From: Flavobacteriales bacterium UBA6057
Lineage (GTDB): Bacteria; Bacteroidota; Bacteroidia; Flavobacteriales_G; Salibacteraceae
DNA: 64,000 bases
Assembly (NCBI GenBank): GCA_002428995.1
Contig: DIYJ01000015.1
Span: 124,001 to 188,000, forward strand
Direction: 5' to 3'
Made by a program: the position numbers and the translations under genes. This document shows positions 8,702-18,062 of this stretch, one piece after another; positions within the stretch are counted from its first letter, which is position 1; every line of letters begins with the position of its first letter. The notes beneath the pieces were generated by a model that was given only the letters and a program-made list of their open reading frames with translations, was not told where the DNA came from and did no database searches.

Positions 8702-9547
8702 CTAAGCAGCATTTTTTGCCGTTTCACGGAACTCCTGCGGGCTTTTTCCTTCCAGTTTCTTGAAGAGTTTGTGGAAGGAGCTTACTTCTACGTAGCCTAG
8801 TTCTACCGCAATTTCTTTGATGGACAGATCAGTGTAGACGAGTAACCTGCGCGCTTCCAAAACAATGCGCTCGTGAACGACCTGAAGCGGAGACTTCTGA
8901 TTGTAAAGCTTGAAGATGTTGGAGAGTGTTTTGGGAGATCGATGCAGCCGGTCTGCATATTCATTCACGGTTTTAAGCTCCCGAAAGTGCATGTCGACCA
9001 GGAAGTTGAATTGACGAATCACCTCCACCTGGGAGTCGCTCACTTCTTTATTGACCAGCTGTTCTTTCGCCAGGCGCGTACATATAATGATGAGCCTCTT
9101 GAGGAGCATTTGAAGCATTTCACCTTGAATCTTATCGGCTGTTTGAAATTCATCCTTGAACACCTCCAGCAGCAGGTTGAGTTTCCGTTGGTGTTCTTTG
9201 TCCAGGTGAATCACGGGAATGGTTTGCGTACCGAAGAAGATGATCCCGTTGCATGATACTTCCTCATCGTGCGTGTGAATGCAGTAAAACTCCTTGTTGA
9301 AAGAAAAGGTGGTGATGTCTGGCTGATCTTCCAGCAAATGCACCTTATGAAGAAAGGTGATGGTGGTGATGTGGTGAGGAGGAAGGGTGACCGGCATTTC
9401 ATCCACCTTGAAATGATAAGGCTCATTGGAATGGTTCCAGAGAAAGTGGATGAGCTGGCTGTCTTCAAACGGTCCCTCGTTCCGTGTTAGCGGGTTCTGA
9501 AGGACAAAACGGCCCTTAAGCTTGGGTTCTGTGAAATCGTAGAACAT
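8702..9547 (-). CDS. AraC-family transcriptional regulator
   Basis: A 281-residue protein. The N-terminal ~150 residues look like a cupin-type sensing domain. The C-terminal ~100 residues hold two helix-turn-helix units: one near DRLHRSPKTLSNIFK, the second in IKEIAVELGYVEVSSFHKLF, with the family's final GKSPQEFRE. It would bind DNA in response to a small molecule or stress signal. It starts at the ATG at 9547, is divergent from mfd, and is followed by the AhpD-like gene, which it may control. Confidence 0.92.
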   Translation of the reverse strand: MFYDFTEPKLKGRFVLQNPLTRNEGPFEDSQLIHFLWNHSNEPYHFKVDEMPVTLPPHHITTITFLHKVHLLEDQPDITTFSFNKEFYCIHTHDEEVSCNGIIFFGTQTIPVIHLDKEHQRKLNLLLEVFKDEFQTADKIQGEMLQMLLKRLIIICTRLAKEQLVNKEVSDSQVEVIRQFNFLVDMHFRELKTVNEYADRLHRSPKTLSNIFKLYNQKSPLQVVHERIVLEARRLLVYTDLSIKEIAVELGYVEVSSFHKLFKKLEGKSPQEFRETAKNAA

Positions 9548-9727
9548 GATGGTAAGTGATCGCTTGCTAATGTCGAAGTCTCTGGGAAAAACTTACCCGG
9601 TTGCTGAGAGTCTTGTTCACAGTCACACCTCGAAACAAGTTGCCAAGCGACTTTCCTCAGTGTGACAAAGTGCCTGAGTCTGCGCAGGTGCTTCAACTTT
9701 TCTGCACCTTCGCGGTTCGTTTGAGTC

Positions 9728-12700
9728 TTGGGAATTGACGATCTAAAACGGAAGTTTGAAAAAAGCCCGCAAATCACTGAATTTGACTTTGGGCCAGACC
9801 TCGCTTTGCCTGTTCGCCACCGGCTCAAGGGAATTGCCGGCTCTGCGCTGAGTTTTATTGTTTCCGCTTTATTCAGGAAACACGATGTGCATCACCTGCT
9901 CCTTTTCAACGATCGGGAAGAGGCGGCTTACTTCTACAACGACCTTCAAAACCTGATCAGCCCAAATCGTGTGTTTTTCCTTCCCCACAGTGGCAAGAAG
10001 CCTTACGCGTTTGAAGAGGAGGATGAGCATGTCTCAGCGCGCAAGACAGAGTCTGAGAGCGGGCTGATGAGAGCAGAGGTGCTGAACGCAATCAATACCC
10101 GCAAGCGGCACTTTGTAATGGTGAGCTACGCAGAGGCTTTGAGCGAGCGTGTAGTCACAAAGAAGAGCCTGGCCAAGAATACACTGAGTGTACAGGTAGA
10201 TGATAAGCTGTCGCTGGACTTTGTCAACGAGATGCTTTTCGAGCTGGAATTTGAACGGGTTGATTTTGTGCACAAGCCCGGTCAGTTTGCCATTCGGGGA
10301 GGCATTGTGGACATCTGGAGCTTTTCCAACGATCGTCCCTTTCGCGTGGAGTTGTTTGGCGATGAAGTAGACAGCATCCGAACGTTCGATCCGGTTTCGC
10401 AGCTTTCTGTCAAAAACCATCAGCACATCAACATCATTCCTGATGTTCAGAAACAGGCGATGAAAGAGGTAAGGCAGACCTTCATGGAGTTTCTGCCGCA
10501 AAACACGGTGGTTTGGCTGAAAAACTTTGAGCTTGTTCAGGAGAAGATCGCCAGCTCTTTTGAAGAAGCGCAAGAGGCCTTTGAGGGACTGAGCAAAGAA
10601 GTAGAACACGTGCCTGCCGAAGATCTTTACCTCACCGAGCAGGTATTCCTTGATCAGTTGGCAGGCTTTACCCAGGTGGAATTTGATCGGCCATCGATGA
10701 TGAAGCCGGATGTGGAAGTGAGCTTTCATCAATCGCCACAGCCATCCTTCAACAAGAATTTTGATCTCCTGATCCGGGACCTTACAAACCACCAGAACAA
10801 CCAGTTTAGAAACATCCTGTTTGCTTCAAACCCGAAGCAGATCGAGCGGCTTCACCAGATTTTTGACGACATCTTCAAAAACAAGGAGATGAAGGAGATT
10901 CCCTTTGATTTTGAGGGAGTCAACACGGCCATTCACGAAGGTTTCATTGACCATGACCTGAAAATCGTTTGCTACACCGACCATCAGGTTTTTGAACGCT
11001 ACCATCGCTACAAACTGAAGGAAGGTTTTGCAGATGCAGAGCGGCAGATCACCCTCAATGAGTTGACCAACCTCCAGCCCGGAGACTATGTGGTTCACAT
11101 TGACCATGGGGTAGGTGAGTACAGCGGTATTCAGAAGATTGATGTCAACGGGAAGATGCAGGAGGCGATTCGATTGATCTATTCGGGTGGTGATGTGCTC
11201 TATGTAAGCATTCATTCGCTGCACCGCATCTCGAAGTATGTGGGCAAGGAAGGTACACCACCGAAGATCAACAAGCTCGGATCACAGGCCTGGCAAAACC
11301 TGAAGAACAAGACCAAGAAGAAGGTCAAGGAAATTGCCTATGACCTCATTAAGCTTTACGCAGAGCGCAAGCTGAAGGATGGTCACGCGTTTGAGCCGGA
11401 TACCTATTTGCAGACGGAGCTGGAGTCATCCTTTATTTATGAGGATACCCCTGACCAGCAAAAAGCGACCAAGGATGTGAAGGCGGACATGGAAAAGACC
11501 TATCCGATGGATCGCCTTGTATGCGGTGATGTTGGTTTCGGGAAAACCGAAATCGCCATTCGCGCAGCTTTCAAAGCGGCCACCGATGGCAAGCAGGTAG
11601 CAGTTTTGGCGCCTACCACCATCCTGACCTCTCAGCATTATAAGACCTTCAGCAATCGATTGTCTGAATTTCCTGTGAAGGTCGATTACATCAATCGCTT
11701 TCGAACGGCTAAGCAGCAGAAGGAAACCTTGAAAGCTGTGGCCGAAGGCAAAGTCGATATCCTGATAGGAACTCACCGCCTGGTAAGCAAGGATGTGAAA
11801 TTCAATGACCTCGGTCTGCTCATTATTGATGAAGAGCAGAAGTTTGGGGTAGGGGTGAAGGATAAGCTGAAGACCATGAAGGTGAACGTGGATACGCTCA
11901 CACTGACGGCAACACCGATTCCCAGAACCTTGCAATTTTCATTGATGAGCGCGCGTGATTTGAGCATCATCAATACGCCACCACCCAATCGCTATCCTGT
12001 TCAGACGGAATTGCACACCTTCAATGAAGCCGTCATCAAGGATGCGATCTATTCTGAGCTCAGCAGAAACGGTCAGGTATTTTTCATTCACAACCGCATT
12101 CAGAACATTGGCGAGGTGTGCGCGATGATCAATAAGATCGTGCCGCAGGCCAAGGTTCAGTTTGCGCACGGCCAGATGGATGGTAAGCAGCTCGAAGAGA
12201 TCATGATGGGATTCATCGATGGTGAGTTTGATGTGCTCGTTTCTACCTCTATCGTAGAGAGTGGGCTGGACATACCGAATGCCAATACCATCATCATCAA
12301 CCAGGCGCAAAACTTCGGATTGAGTGACCTTCATCAGATGCGCGGCCGGGTGGGACGTTCCAACCGAAAGGCATTTTGCTACCTGCTCTGCCCGCCTTTG
12401 TCATCCCTGACTACCGAGGCGCGGAAGCGTTTGCAGGCCATTGAGCAGTTCAGCGACCTGGGCAGTGGGTTCAATATTTCCATGCGCGACCTTGATATCC
12501 GGGGAGCCGGAAACCTACTCGGAGGTGAGCAAAGCGGCTTCATTTCAGACATTGGCTACGAGACCTATCAGAAGATCCTCGAAGAGGCGATGGAAGAGCT
12601 CAAGGAGACAGAGTTCAGAGATCTGTTCAAAGAAGAACAGGGTAAGATGTACGTGAAGGAATGCCAGCTGGAAACGGACCTCGAACTGCTGATTCCTGAC

Positions 12701-13120
12701 AACTACATCAACAACATAACGGAGCGGATGAGCGTCTACCGAAAGTTGGCCGATGTGAATGATGGTCATGCTCTGCTGAGCTTCCAGGAGGGTCTTGAGG
12801 ATCGGTTTGGCCCTATTCCGGCAACTGTGGAGCGATTACTTCAATCCAAGCGTTTGCAATGGGCTGGGCAGGACATCGGGCTGGAAAAAGTCGTGTTCAA
12901 GCAAAAGAAGCTCATCGGCTACTTCATCGGAGATAAGAACTCGCGCTACTTTGAGTCTCCCAAGTTCACCAAGGTGCTACAGTATGTTCAGGCGAATGTC
13001 AATCGCGTGCAGATTCGTGAACGCAAAGAGCGACTGTCAATGGTGTTTACCAACGTGAACTCGCTCGATAAGGCCATTCAGTTGCTGGAAGAGGTGATGG
13101 TATTGCCGGAAACCGCCTGA
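9728..13120 (+). CDS. mfd: transcription-repair coupling factor Mfd
   Basis: A 1130-residue DNA translocase that removes RNA polymerase stalled at lesions and recruits UvrA. Order: UvrB-like N-terminal module with GGIVDIWS and ELFGDEVDSIR (about 190-218), the RNA-polymerase-interacting CarD-like domain (LQPGDYVVHIDHGVGEYSG, about 451-470), the motor with Walker A GDVGFGKTE near 600 and DEEQ near 700, helicase C, and the C-terminal TRCF domain. Length is normal for the family. The start is TTG at 9728; an in-frame stop lies two codons upstream, at 9722-9724, and no ATG is nearby, so the first residues are less certain. Confidence 0.97.
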   Translation: MGIDDLKRKFEKSPQITEFDFGPDLALPVRHRLKGIAGSALSFIVSALFRKHDVHHLLLFNDREEAAYFYNDLQNLISPNRVFFLPHSGKKPYAFEEEDEHVSARKTESESGLMRAEVLNAINTRKRHFVMVSYAEALSERVVTKKSLAKNTLSVQVDDKLSLDFVNEMLFELEFERVDFVHKPGQFAIRGGIVDIWSFSNDRPFRVELFGDEVDSIRTFDPVSQLSVKNHQHINIIPDVQKQAMKEVRQTFMEFLPQNTVVWLKNFELVQEKIASSFEEAQEAFEGLSKEVEHVPAEDLYLTEQVFLDQLAGFTQVEFDRPSMMKPDVEVSFHQSPQPSFNKNFDLLIRDLTNHQNNQFRNILFASNPKQIERLHQIFDDIFKNKEMKEIPFDFEGVNTAIHEGFIDHDLKIVCYTDHQVFERYHRYKLKEGFADAERQITLNELTNLQPGDYVVHIDHGVGEYSGIQKIDVNGKMQEAIRLIYSGGDVLYVSIHSLHRISKYVGKEGTPPKINKLGSQAWQNLKNKTKKKVKEIAYDLIKLYAERKLKDGHAFEPDTYLQTELESSFIYEDTPDQQKATKDVKADMEKTYPMDRLVCGDVGFGKTEIAIRAAFKAATDGKQVAVLAPTTILTSQHYKTFSNRLSEFPVKVDYINRFRTAKQQKETLKAVAEGKVDILIGTHRLVSKDVKFNDLGLLIIDEEQKFGVGVKDKLKTMKVNVDTLTLTATPIPRTLQFSLMSARDLSIINTPPPNRYPVQTELHTFNEAVIKDAIYSELSRNGQVFFIHNRIQNIGEVCAMINKIVPQAKVQFAHGQMDGKQLEEIMMGFIDGEFDVLVSTSIVESGLDIPNANTIIINQAQNFGLSDLHQMRGRVGRSNRKAFCYLLCPPLSSLTTEARKRLQAIEQFSDLGSGFNISMRDLDIRGAGNLLGGEQSGFISDIGYETYQKILEEAMEELKETEFRDLFKEEQGKMYVKECQLETDLELLIPDNYINNITERMSVYRKLADVNDGHALLSFQEGLEDRFGPIPATVERLLQSKRLQWAGQDIGLEKVVFKQKKLIGYFIGDKNSRYFESPKFTKVLQYVQANVNRVQIRERKERLSMVFTNVNSLDKAIQLLEEVMVLPETA

Positions 13121-13164
13121 TCTGGCAGAAGGCCCGCAGCTTCATTGATACGCCCATGGCGAAC

Positions 13165-13599
13165 CTAGAAGGCGGTCATGATTTCAACGATGAAGAGGTA
13201 GCGCAGAAATTTCCCGAGCAGCATCCATATCCCGACTTTGAGGGGAGAGACTCTGAATACTCCAAGCGCAACGGCAACAACATCTCCGATAAAAGGCAGC
13301 CAACACAGGAAAGCCAGGTAAGCACCAAAACGCTCACTTCGTGTTTTCCATGCTGTCACCGCATCCTCGCTGACTCTGAGCCAGCGCGATAGTATGCGCC
13401 AGTTGGCTAAATACCCGATGTAGTAACTGGACATTCCTCCGGCTGTATTGCCCAAAGTGGCCACAGCAAGGCATATCCATGGATCGAATTCGGCTGTGAG
13501 CATGCCTGCGAGGATGGCTTCCGAACTGAAGGGGACAATGGTGGCTGCCAGAAATGTGGCAAGGAAGAGTCCCACGTATCCCAATTCAAGCCAAGGCAT
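13165..13599 (-). CDS. DedA/YqaA-like membrane protein
   Basis: A 144-residue polytopic membrane protein of the VTT/SNARE-associated type, close to E. coli YqaA in size. The pattern PFSSEAILAGML, then GNTAGGMSSYYIGY and the C-terminal FGAYLAFLCWLPFIGDVVAVALG is typical. Family members help flip lipids or maintain membrane potential; the exact role of this one is unknown. The ATG at 13599 was chosen over a TTG at 13632, which would add a charged leader. It is convergent with mfd, 44 bp away. Confidence 0.85.
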   Translation of the reverse strand: MPWLELGYVGLFLATFLAATIVPFSSEAILAGMLTAEFDPWICLAVATLGNTAGGMSSYYIGYLANWRILSRWLRVSEDAVTAWKTRSERFGAYLAFLCWLPFIGDVVAVALGVFRVSPLKVGIWMLLGKFLRYLFIVEIMTAF

Positions 13600-13796
13600 T
13601 TGCAAGGATGGGGAATGGAAGTGGAGTAGCAATGGGTTTTTTGGTTTGCTCTTCCACCACTCCAGGCATATTCATGCCCGATTCAAGGGGCGGGTATGGA
13701 GCGAAGCCATTGCATGGTCACAAGGAAAGAATACGCGTTGGTGGAACAAGCTGTTTATGTTTGCACTCGGGTCAACATCCTGAAGAATTTCAAACC

Positions 13797-13967
13797 ATGC
13801 TGAAAAAGCTCCTCTTTGTTGTCAGTATAATCTCGCTGAGCAGTTGCGAAACAGAGGAGTGTGTGGACTGCGTAGACAATGCAGGGAATGTTTTTACGTT
13901 CTGTGATCCACCCGAGTCACCCATTGACTCTGTCTCTTGTGGAGACGTCTATACAAGTCGAAAATGA
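13797..13967 (+). CDS. very small lipoprotein (56 aa)
   Basis: The ATG at 13797 gives a 56-residue product with a lipoprotein signal ending in a lipobox (SLSSC) at about residues 13-17. The mature tail of about 40 residues carries several cysteines in a CETEECVDC-type start. The stop overlaps the next gene's ATG by ATGA, so the two are probably translated together. No family is recognised. Confidence 0.65.
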   Translation: MLKKLLFVVSIISLSSCETEECVDCVDNAGNVFTFCDPPESPIDSVSCGDVYTSRK

Positions 13968-14452
13968 AGAACATTCTCATTGCTTCCCTAAGTCTGCTCA
14001 CCTTGTTGAGCTGTGAGCGCGTGGTTGATGTTCAGGACCCTGTGCCGGAAGAGGTGGTCTATTGCTTTGCTGATGAGGTGCTTATCGGTGATTGGCGCAC
14101 AGACTCAGTTTGGATCATCACGGAAGTTGATACGCTGGACTCGTTGATTGAAAACAGGCAGCCGGGTTTTTTCTACGATCTATCCGTCAATTGCGGAGAT
14201 CAGAAAGAGCTTTTGCTGACTTACACTGGTTTTCACAACCTCACAACCGTTGACGTTCGCTCTACGAACTATGAATCTTCTGACAGCACGCTATTTGCTT
14301 ATGATCAGTTCGAAGATCAACAGGATACCTCCAAGGCAAGCTTTCGAATGCCATTCACCATCGTGAACGATACGCTGATGAACTGCACCCTGAAGCAGGA
14401 CCTCGGCAACGGTCAGCTAAGCACCTACTTCCTCTTCTTTAAGTCGATCTGA
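13964..14452 (+). CDS. lipoprotein, coupled to the preceding small lipoprotein
   Basis: A 162-residue protein starting at the ATG at 13964, within the ATGA overlap. The signal peptide ends in a lipobox (LTLLSC) near residue 18. The mature part has an NxxxNC-like pattern and alternating beta-type segments, and resembles small lipocalin-like lipoproteins of Bacteroidota in length and in its VLIGDWRTDSVWI motif. That comparison is weak. It is convergent with the gene at 14467-14838, only 14 bp away. Confidence 0.7.
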   Translation: MKNILIASLSLLTLLSCERVVDVQDPVPEEVVYCFADEVLIGDWRTDSVWIITEVDTLDSLIENRQPGFFYDLSVNCGDQKELLLTYTGFHNLTTVDVRSTNYESSDSTLFAYDQFEDQQDTSKASFRMPFTIVNDTLMNCTLKQDLGNGQLSTYFLFFKSI

Positions 14453-14466
14453 TTCTCTCTTCGATG

Positions 14467-14838
14467 CTAACGCACTCGCTCAGTAGGTCTGTAGCGATAG
14501 GCAAACCATTTTGGATGTACTTTAACCTGAGTCACCGGACGCATGTCGTGTACGCGTACAGCCGAGTGCAATTCCTGAGCAGTCAGGTTTTCCTGGGCCC
14601 TGGGTATGATGATCCAGAAAATGGCATCAAAGTCACTGCCATTCACCGCGTTTTCGATCTTGGCATCCAAGTCTGTCTTATCAAGGGCAAAAAGAAGAGT
14701 GCATTTTGATTTTTCGTCTGTGGGTAGTTGTGTTTCAAATCCACCAGATTTCAATTCTTCTTCGATCTCCTCAGGGGCACTGAGGACAATACCCGGTTCC
14801 TTGAGCCGGAGCCGGATCAATACCTTTTTTACTTCCAT
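14467..14838 (-). CDS. small cytoplasmic protein, DUF3052-like
   Basis: A 123-residue protein, taking the ATG at 14838; an in-frame GTG at 14859 would add seven residues. It has no signal peptide. The pattern of an N-terminal LKEPGIVLSAPEE, a central FWIIIPRAQENL and a C-terminal VKVHPKWFAYRYRP resembles the DUF3052 family (conserved lone tryptophan and RFRP near the end). The function of that family is unknown. The assignment is from memory of the motif. Confidence 0.6.
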   Translation of the reverse strand: MEVKKVLIRLRLKEPGIVLSAPEEIEEELKSGGFETQLPTDEKSKCTLLFALDKTDLDAKIENAVNGSDFDAIFWIIIPRAQENLTAQELHSAVRVHDMRPVTQVKVHPKWFAYRYRPTERVR

Positions 14839-15171
14839 TTGAACTACTGCTTTGCTCACGAATTTGGGGCAAAATCTTTAGACTTTTGGTCTAATAGCCT
14901 CAAAGACAGTAGTGTTAGTAGTTCAAAAAATGACGGTCAGAGAACTGCTGTAATAGGTTGTAGCCGAGAGATTTAGAGGCATGCAAAGCGACTCACGTTA
15001 GTTTGTATTTTTTTACTCAAACTAACTGCTTTGCCAATGCTTAAAGCGCTACTGGTGGAACAGAAAAAAGTATGGTCTGAATCGACCATAACATGCAGCC
15101 TCATAAGGATGCATTTCGGTTTTGATAAGTTGTATCAGGGTTTCTTTCCGGAGAATCTGGCAAAGCGATGT
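14839..15171. other. 333-bp non-coding stretch with two hairpins
   Basis: No convincing gene is present; the short plus-strand frames look random. A short dyad, TTAGAC / GTCTAA, lies around 14878-14894. A 9-bp perfect stem, GTTAGTTTG (14997-15005) with CAAACTAAC (15018-15026), has a T-rich loop. The latter may be a terminator or regulatory dyad. The region lies between the start of the DUF3052-like gene and the end of the lipoprotein gene at 15172. Confidence 0.4.
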
Positions 15172-15747
15172 TTACCAGTCAATCTCGAACGATCCACCAT
15201 TGAGAATGGCCGTTTCAGCCGGATCACCTTCGTTGATAAGATCCATGGGTGGCAGATCTGCAGTTAGTTTTCCGTTCGCGATGGTAAAATTGAGGTTTTC
15301 TCCTTTTGGACTCAGGAAGTTCTTGGACTCTAACGGATGCCCGGTGTTTATAAAGAAGCTGGTGTAGAAGTTCACCGAATCTGTCCCCATTGCCGGGAAG
15401 CGAGAGCTGCTAAAAGGAGCTGAGCCGCTTTGAGTCGGTTTGTCCTTGAAGGTCATGACGATTGCCAGGGTGCTTTCTGTGTTCCCGTCATTTCCCGTTT
15501 GATCCAACTGAGCTGCCGAACTGAAATTGACCTGATAACGATAAGCATTGGCATCGGGAGCGACAGAGTTGGCCGACATATAGAACGAATCTCCTTCGAT
15601 GACTACATAGGTGGATGGGAGATCTGTGGGTTCCTCCGTTGGTGTGGTGCCAGGATTCGTGGTGTCATCATTGGTGTCGTCATCGTCTTTGTTGCACGCT
15701 GAAAAGGTGGTGAGCGCTGCAATGGCCAGGATCAGGTATCGGTTCAT
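15172..15747 (-). CDS. lipoprotein with acidic/Thr-Pro linker
   Basis: A 191-residue protein from the ATG at 15747. The signal ends in TFSAC near residue 17, making a lipid anchor. An acidic D/N/T-rich linker of about 25 residues follows, then a Ser/Thr-rich beta-type domain. Such linkers are common in surface-exposed lipoproteins of Bacteroidota. Function is unknown. A 9-bp hairpin (15761-15769 with 15775-15783) sits just upstream of the start, in what should be the 5' leader. Confidence 0.75.
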   Translation of the reverse strand: MNRYLILAIAALTTFSACNKDDDDTNDDTTNPGTTPTEEPTDLPSTYVVIEGDSFYMSANSVAPDANAYRYQVNFSSAAQLDQTGNDGNTESTLAIVMTFKDKPTQSGSAPFSSSRFPAMGTDSVNFYTSFFINTGHPLESKNFLSPKGENLNFTIANGKLTADLPPMDLINEGDPAETAILNGGSFEIDW

Positions 15748-15846
15748 ATCTCTCAATTTAAAGCGAAGCTATTCGCTTCGCTTCTGGCGTTGAATAAGGC
15801 ATTTGACGTATTCTTGCTTCCCTCATCTGGTGTGTCACAAACAAAA

Positions 15847-15866
15847 AAGGGGGCCGAAGCCCCCTT
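15847..15866 (-). terminator. intrinsic terminator of cysteine-rich secreted protein A
   Basis: A stem of AAGGGGGC (15847-15854) and GCCCCCTT (15859-15866) with a CGAA tetraloop. On the minus strand it runs into a T tract (A's at 15843-15848 on the plus strand). It lies 23 bp past the stop of the gene at 15890-16294. Confidence 0.85.
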
Positions 15867-15889
15867 GAGAAATGATATGCGATGATGCA

Positions 15890-16294
15890 TTATAAGATGT
15901 ACACCACGTTTGGCGCTACAGAGAAATCTGCTACGAAAGGCCCGCAAATGCAGTGCGTTCCTCCCGCAACTGCCGGGAATGGGCAAAATCCTCCGGGTGG
16001 GCTCACACCGGTGCTTGGTCCGGGACATGGAGCTGTACAGGTGTTGTTTGCGGGCACTACGCGAGCTACATCCCAAACCCAGGTGCCAGGACCGCAGGGA
16101 GGAATAATAGTAGCGACACCCGGCAAACAGCATACAGGGCCGGATACACATGTAAGACCGCAGCCACCGGGAGAGGCATAGCCATAAACCCAGAAGGCAC
16201 AGTTAGTTCCGTTCTTCACCGTAAGGGGAACGGCTTGGGCATACATCGCAGCGGTAATGAACAATGCAGCGCAAAGTAGAAGTAGTTTTTTCAT
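15890..16294 (-). CDS. secreted cysteine-rich protein, paralogue A
   Basis: A 134-residue exported protein with a signal peptide of about 20 residues ending in MYAQA. The mature part is rich in Cys, Pro and Gly, with about ten cysteines that should form disulfides. It shares a clear pattern with the gene at 18906-19301: an early NxTxC, PGC/GGC, IPPCGP followed by W.W, TCT..CP, and a terminal AGGTHCICG then ADFSV. There is no lipobox and no T9SS domain. The family is unknown to me. It has its own terminator. Confidence 0.75.
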   Translation of the reverse strand: MKKLLLLCAALFITAAMYAQAVPLTVKNGTNCAFWVYGYASPGGCGLTCVSGPVCCLPGVATIIPPCGPGTWVWDVARVVPANNTCTAPCPGPSTGVSPPGGFCPFPAVAGGTHCICGPFVADFSVAPNVVYIL

Positions 16295-16428
16295 AGTGTG
16301 TTAGATTTAGTTTCTACCAAACTATGAACATGCGAAAATATATCCAAGAAAAAACTTGATTATTTGCGTTTGTTCATCTATAGATAGTAAACGCTTCGGA
16401 GCAGAAGAGCGCCTTCACCACGAAACAA

Positions 16429-16461
16429 AAAAGGGCGACTCTCCTGAAGAGTCGCCCTTTT
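16429..16461 (-). terminator. strong terminator of the aldehyde dehydrogenase gene
   Basis: A perfect 14-bp stem, AAAAGGGCGACTCT (16429-16442) with AGAGTCGCCCTTTT (16448-16461), with a 5-nt loop. It can act in both directions. It lies just past the stop of the gene at 16487. Confidence 0.88.
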
Positions 16462-16486
16462 GATATCAAAGGATTGAAGGTCTGGT

Positions 16487-18016
16487 TTAGAAATCGAACT
16501 TGATTCCTTGTGCCAGTGGAAGCTCAGTGCTCCAGTTGATGGTGTTGGTTTGACGTCTCATGTACGCCTTCCAGGCATCAGAACCGCTTTCGCGGCCGCC
16601 ACCAGTTTCCTTTTCTCCACCGAAAGCTCCACCAATCTCCGCACCGCTCGTACCGATGTTCACGTTGGCAATTCCACAGTCGCTGCCTCGATGGCTCAGG
16701 AAGGTTTCTCCCTCACGCATGTTGGTACTCATCAATGCAGAACTCAAGCCTTGCTTCACACCGTTTTGCATGTTCAGCGCTTCCTCAAACGTGTCGTACT
16801 TCATCAAGTACAGGATGGGAGCAAAAGTCTCTTCCTGAACGATTTCCCATGAGTTGTCAGCTTCCGCGATGGCTGGCTTCACGTAGCAACCGCTTTCGTA
16901 ACCACTGCCTTCCAATACTCCGCCTTCTACTACAATGTTTCCACCCTTCGAGCGAATAGCGTCAATCGCTTCGTTGTACATTCTTACGGCATCCGTATCG
17001 ATCAATGGTCCAACGTGATTGTTAGCGTCCAATGGATCTCCGATGCGGAGTTGCTCGTAAGCACTCGCAAGCGTGTTCTTGACCTCATCGTAAATCGAAG
17101 AATGAATGATCAGTCTTCGGGTAGAAGTGCAGCGCTGGCCGCAGGTTCCCACCGCTCCGAAAACAATACCCGGAATGGCGAGCTTCAGGTCGGCATGCTC
17201 ACTTATGATGATCGCGTTGTTTCCGCCCAATTCAAGAATGGTCTTGCCCAATCTTCGCCCTACAGCTTCGCCTACTTTTTTACCCATGCGGATGGATCCC
17301 GTAGCTGAAACCAGAGGTACACGCGTATCGTTGGTCATCAACTCACCTACTTTGTAATCACCAACCACGAGCCCTGAAACACCTTCAGGTACTTCGTTGC
17401 GCTCAAATACTTCAGCAATGATCTTCTGACAAGCCACAGCACACAACGGCACTTTTTCAGAAGGCTTCCAGATGCAAACATCACCACACACCCATGCGAG
17501 TGCACTGTTCCATGCCCAAACGGCTACCGGAAAGTTGAATGCGGAGATGATCCCAACAATTCCCAGCGGGTGATACTGCTCATACATGCGGTGCATGGGG
17601 CGCTCGCTGTGCATGGTAAGGCCATGAAGCTGACGAGAAAGACCCACGGCAAAATCGCAGATGTCAATCATTTCCTGTACTTCACCCAAGCCTTCTTGCA
17701 GACTCTTTCCCATCTCATAGCTCACTAGCTTTCCAAGGGCGTCTTTTTTCTCGCGAAGCGCCTCACCGAACTGGCGAACTACTTCACCTCTTCGCGGTGC
17801 CGGCCACATGCGCCATGCTTCAAAGGCTTCCTGGGCCTTCTTCACTGTCGCTTCATATTCTTCTGCAGAGCTTCCTTTTACACTGCCAATCTTCTTTCCA
17901 TCTACAGGAGAAAAGGATTCAAACACTTCTCCGTTTGAGGCCGACCACTGTGATCCTGTGGAGGTGCCTTCGTTCATTGCTTCAATGCCCAGTTCTTTCA
18001 AAAAATCTTCCATCAT
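16487..18016 (-). CDS. aldehyde dehydrogenase, ALDH7/antiquitin type
   Basis: A 509-residue NAD-dependent dehydrogenase. The catalytic Cys lies in GTCGQRCTSTRR near residue 293 and the general-base Glu in LELGGNNA. The C-terminal segment GGAFGGEKETGGGRESGSDA followed by WKAYMRRQ is diagnostic of the ALDH7 subfamily, whose members oxidise alpha-aminoadipic semialdehyde (piperideine-6-carboxylate) in lysine breakdown. The ATG at 18016 is preferred over a TTG at 18034. No other lysine-pathway gene is adjacent. The KamA-like gene 7 kb away is only a possible link. Confidence 0.93.
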   Translation of the reverse strand: MMEDFLKELGIEAMNEGTSTGSQWSASNGEVFESFSPVDGKKIGSVKGSSAEEYEATVKKAQEAFEAWRMWPAPRRGEVVRQFGEALREKKDALGKLVSYEMGKSLQEGLGEVQEMIDICDFAVGLSRQLHGLTMHSERPMHRMYEQYHPLGIVGIISAFNFPVAVWAWNSALAWVCGDVCIWKPSEKVPLCAVACQKIIAEVFERNEVPEGVSGLVVGDYKVGELMTNDTRVPLVSATGSIRMGKKVGEAVGRRLGKTILELGGNNAIIISEHADLKLAIPGIVFGAVGTCGQRCTSTRRLIIHSSIYDEVKNTLASAYEQLRIGDPLDANNHVGPLIDTDAVRMYNEAIDAIRSKGGNIVVEGGVLEGSGYESGCYVKPAIAEADNSWEIVQEETFAPILYLMKYDTFEEALNMQNGVKQGLSSALMSTNMREGETFLSHRGSDCGIANVNIGTSGAEIGGAFGGEKETGGGRESGSDAWKAYMRRQTNTINWSTELPLAQGIKFDF

Positions 18017-18062
18017 TCGATTTTGGTGGTGCAAAAGTAGGCAGCTTTTTCAGGCTTTTTCG

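Noticed and set aside
10034..12334. Several minus-strand frames of 130-250 residues inside mfd.
   Set aside because: Shadow frames of a well-recognised gene with no domain features.
14998..15267. Short plus-strand frames around 15.0-15.3 kb.
   Set aside because: They overlap the lipoprotein gene on the other strand or show random composition.
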